Assembly (NCBI GenBank): GCA_020853255.1 | Contig: JADYZI010000168.1 | Location: 1-14,115 of the forward strand | Direction: 5' to 3' | Length of the DNA: 14,115 nt | Origin: Acidobacteriota bacterium | GTDB lineage: Bacteria; Acidobacteriota; Blastocatellia; Pyrinomonadales; Pyrinomonadaceae | Shown: piece by piece, positions 13,564-14,115 of the stretch | Layout of the letters: every line of letters begins with the position of its first letter | Numbering within the stretch: position 1 is the first letter of the stretch | Position numbers and translations under genes: made by a program | The notes under the pieces: model-generated | What the model saw: the letters and a program-made list of their open reading frames with translations, nothing else | Databases searched by the model: none | What the model was told of the DNA's origin: nothing

Positions 13564-13631
13564 AACGCGAATCGAGCGGATCAAAACGGATAGATCCGTA
13601 AAAATCGGCTCAATTCCGCTTGATCCGCGTT
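13564..13631. terminator. nested inverted repeats between convergent genes, probable bidirectional terminator
   Basis: An inner hairpin ACGGAT-AG-ATCCGT (13586-13599) is enclosed by GCGGATCAA (13576-13584) and TTGATCCGC (13620-13628). Further out, AACGCG (13564-13569) pairs with CGCGTT (13626-13631). A-rich flanks (AAAA before, TAAAAA after the inner hairpin) would give a T run on the minus strand. It lies in the 146-bp gap between stops of the nuclease-inhibitor-like and DUF2807 genes, where a shared terminator is expected. Confidence 0.5.
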
Positions 13632-13655
13632 CTCGGATCTCGAAGTCATAACGTG

Positions 13656-14115
13656 CTACTTTTCCCGGATCGTACTTGCCCCGGACGAACTCTTTTCAAC
13701 ATTCGTTGGGGTTCCGCCGTAAACGATCTTGCTGGCACCGCTTGCATCGGTACGAAGTTCACCGGTAGCAAAGACGGATACGCTGCTGGCTCCGCTCGCC
13801 TCGACGTCGGCATTATGTGCCCGCAGTTTCTCGGCATCGACCGCACTTGCTCCGCTAACTTCGACAGAGAGTTTTGCCGTTGAACCGGTGACGGCCGCCT
13901 TCGTCGCACCGCTGGTACAAACACGAAGATAATCGTTATCAATATCCACGACCGTTACCTTCGATACACCTGAAGCGTCAATACTCGCTATATCCGGTGC
14001 GGATATCCTGACCTTCAAACCGTTATCGGTCGAGATGCGGCCCTCACTCTCGATATGCAGAACGCCGTCACGAACTTCAGTTTGTATCAGGGGAAGCAGG
14101 TTGTCATCAGCCTCT
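13656..14115 (-). CDS. DUF2807 (GIN-domain, adhesin-head-like) protein, C-terminal part; 5' end beyond window
   Basis: The minus-strand frame is open from the right edge (14115) to a stop at 13656-13658, about 152 residues. The upstream part reads LLPLIQTEVRDGVLHIESEG in frame, so the protein begins outside the window; the TTG at 14018 is internal. The sequence shows the repetitive right-handed beta pattern of DUF2807, with repeated Ser-Gly-Ala-Ser units: DASGVSKVTV, TSGATKAAVTG, VSGASAVDAEKL, ASGASSVSV and DASGASKIVYGG. It closes with SSSGASTIREK. Such proteins are usually secreted or surface-attached with an N-terminal signal or lipobox, which cannot be checked here. It converges with the nuclease-inhibitor-like gene. 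The function of the family is unknown; putative adhesin or envelope-stress-linked roles have been proposed. Confidence 0.9.
   Translation of the reverse strand, partial: EADDNLLPLIQTEVRDGVLHIESEGRISTDNGLKVRISAPDIASIDASGVSKVTVVDIDNDYLRVCTSGATKAAVTGSTAKLSVEVSGASAVDAEKLRAHNADVEASGASSVSVFATGELRTDASGASKIVYGGTPTNVEKSSSGASTIREK

Noticed and set aside
13656..14018. Start of the DUF2807 gene at the TTG at 14018
   Set aside because: The same frame stays open to the window edge with sequence continuing the beta pattern, so the true start lies outside.

Overview
The window looks like the chromosomal replication-origin neighbourhood of a free-living bacterium. My best guess is the phylum Acidobacteriota, class Blastocatellia (Pyrinomonas-like). 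That rests on three things: a zinc-ribbon / single-membrane-segment / SH3 protein of a style I associate with that group, mid-range GC content, and a long palindromic intergenic repeat. No rRNA or marker gene in the window settles it. I see no rRNA, tRNA, CRISPR array, transposase or phage gene.

Region 1 (1-2665, minus strand) is a tight five-gene run. Read in the direction of transcription it encodes a DsbB-type membrane quinone reductase, a membrane-anchored DsbA-type thiol oxidoreductase (ATGA overlap), a zinc-ribbon/SH3 envelope protein, an SRAP-domain DNA-protein crosslink enzyme, and the N-terminus of a beta-ketoacyl-ACP synthase cut by the window edge. The first pair should form a disulfide-forming couple.

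Region 2 (2666-9082, plus strand) is an accessory cluster. A possible 54-codon small gene and a strong hairpin come first, then a good promoter and an ArsR-type regulator. The regulator leads into SRPBCC/AHSA1, VOC (PhnB-like), and AlkD-type DNA alkylation repair genes. After a remarkable 30-bp-stem palindrome come a second VOC gene, a DoxX-like membrane gene, a second SRPBCC gene, a second DoxX gene, a DUF1428 gene broken by an in-frame amber codon, and a MATE efflux pump. Three families (SRPBCC, VOC, DoxX-like) therefore occur twice in one co-directional run. The content suggests a response to electrophiles, alkylating agents or antibiotics, but that is inference.

Region 3 (9098-12678, minus strand) holds a small membrane protein of unknown function, dnaN (sliding clamp) and dnaA (initiator). 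The 385-bp dnaA-dnaN gap is a convincing oriC: DnaA boxes lie on the dnaA side, and on the dnaN side a box is followed by a GC-rich spacer, five DnaA-trio triplets and an AT-rich stretch. A second group of DnaA boxes lies upstream of dnaA.

Region 4 (12679-14115) contains the upstream DnaA-box cluster, a nuclease A inhibitor-like gene (plus), an intergenic patch of nested inverted repeats, and the 3' part of a DUF2807 (GIN-domain) adhesin-like gene (minus) that runs off the right edge.
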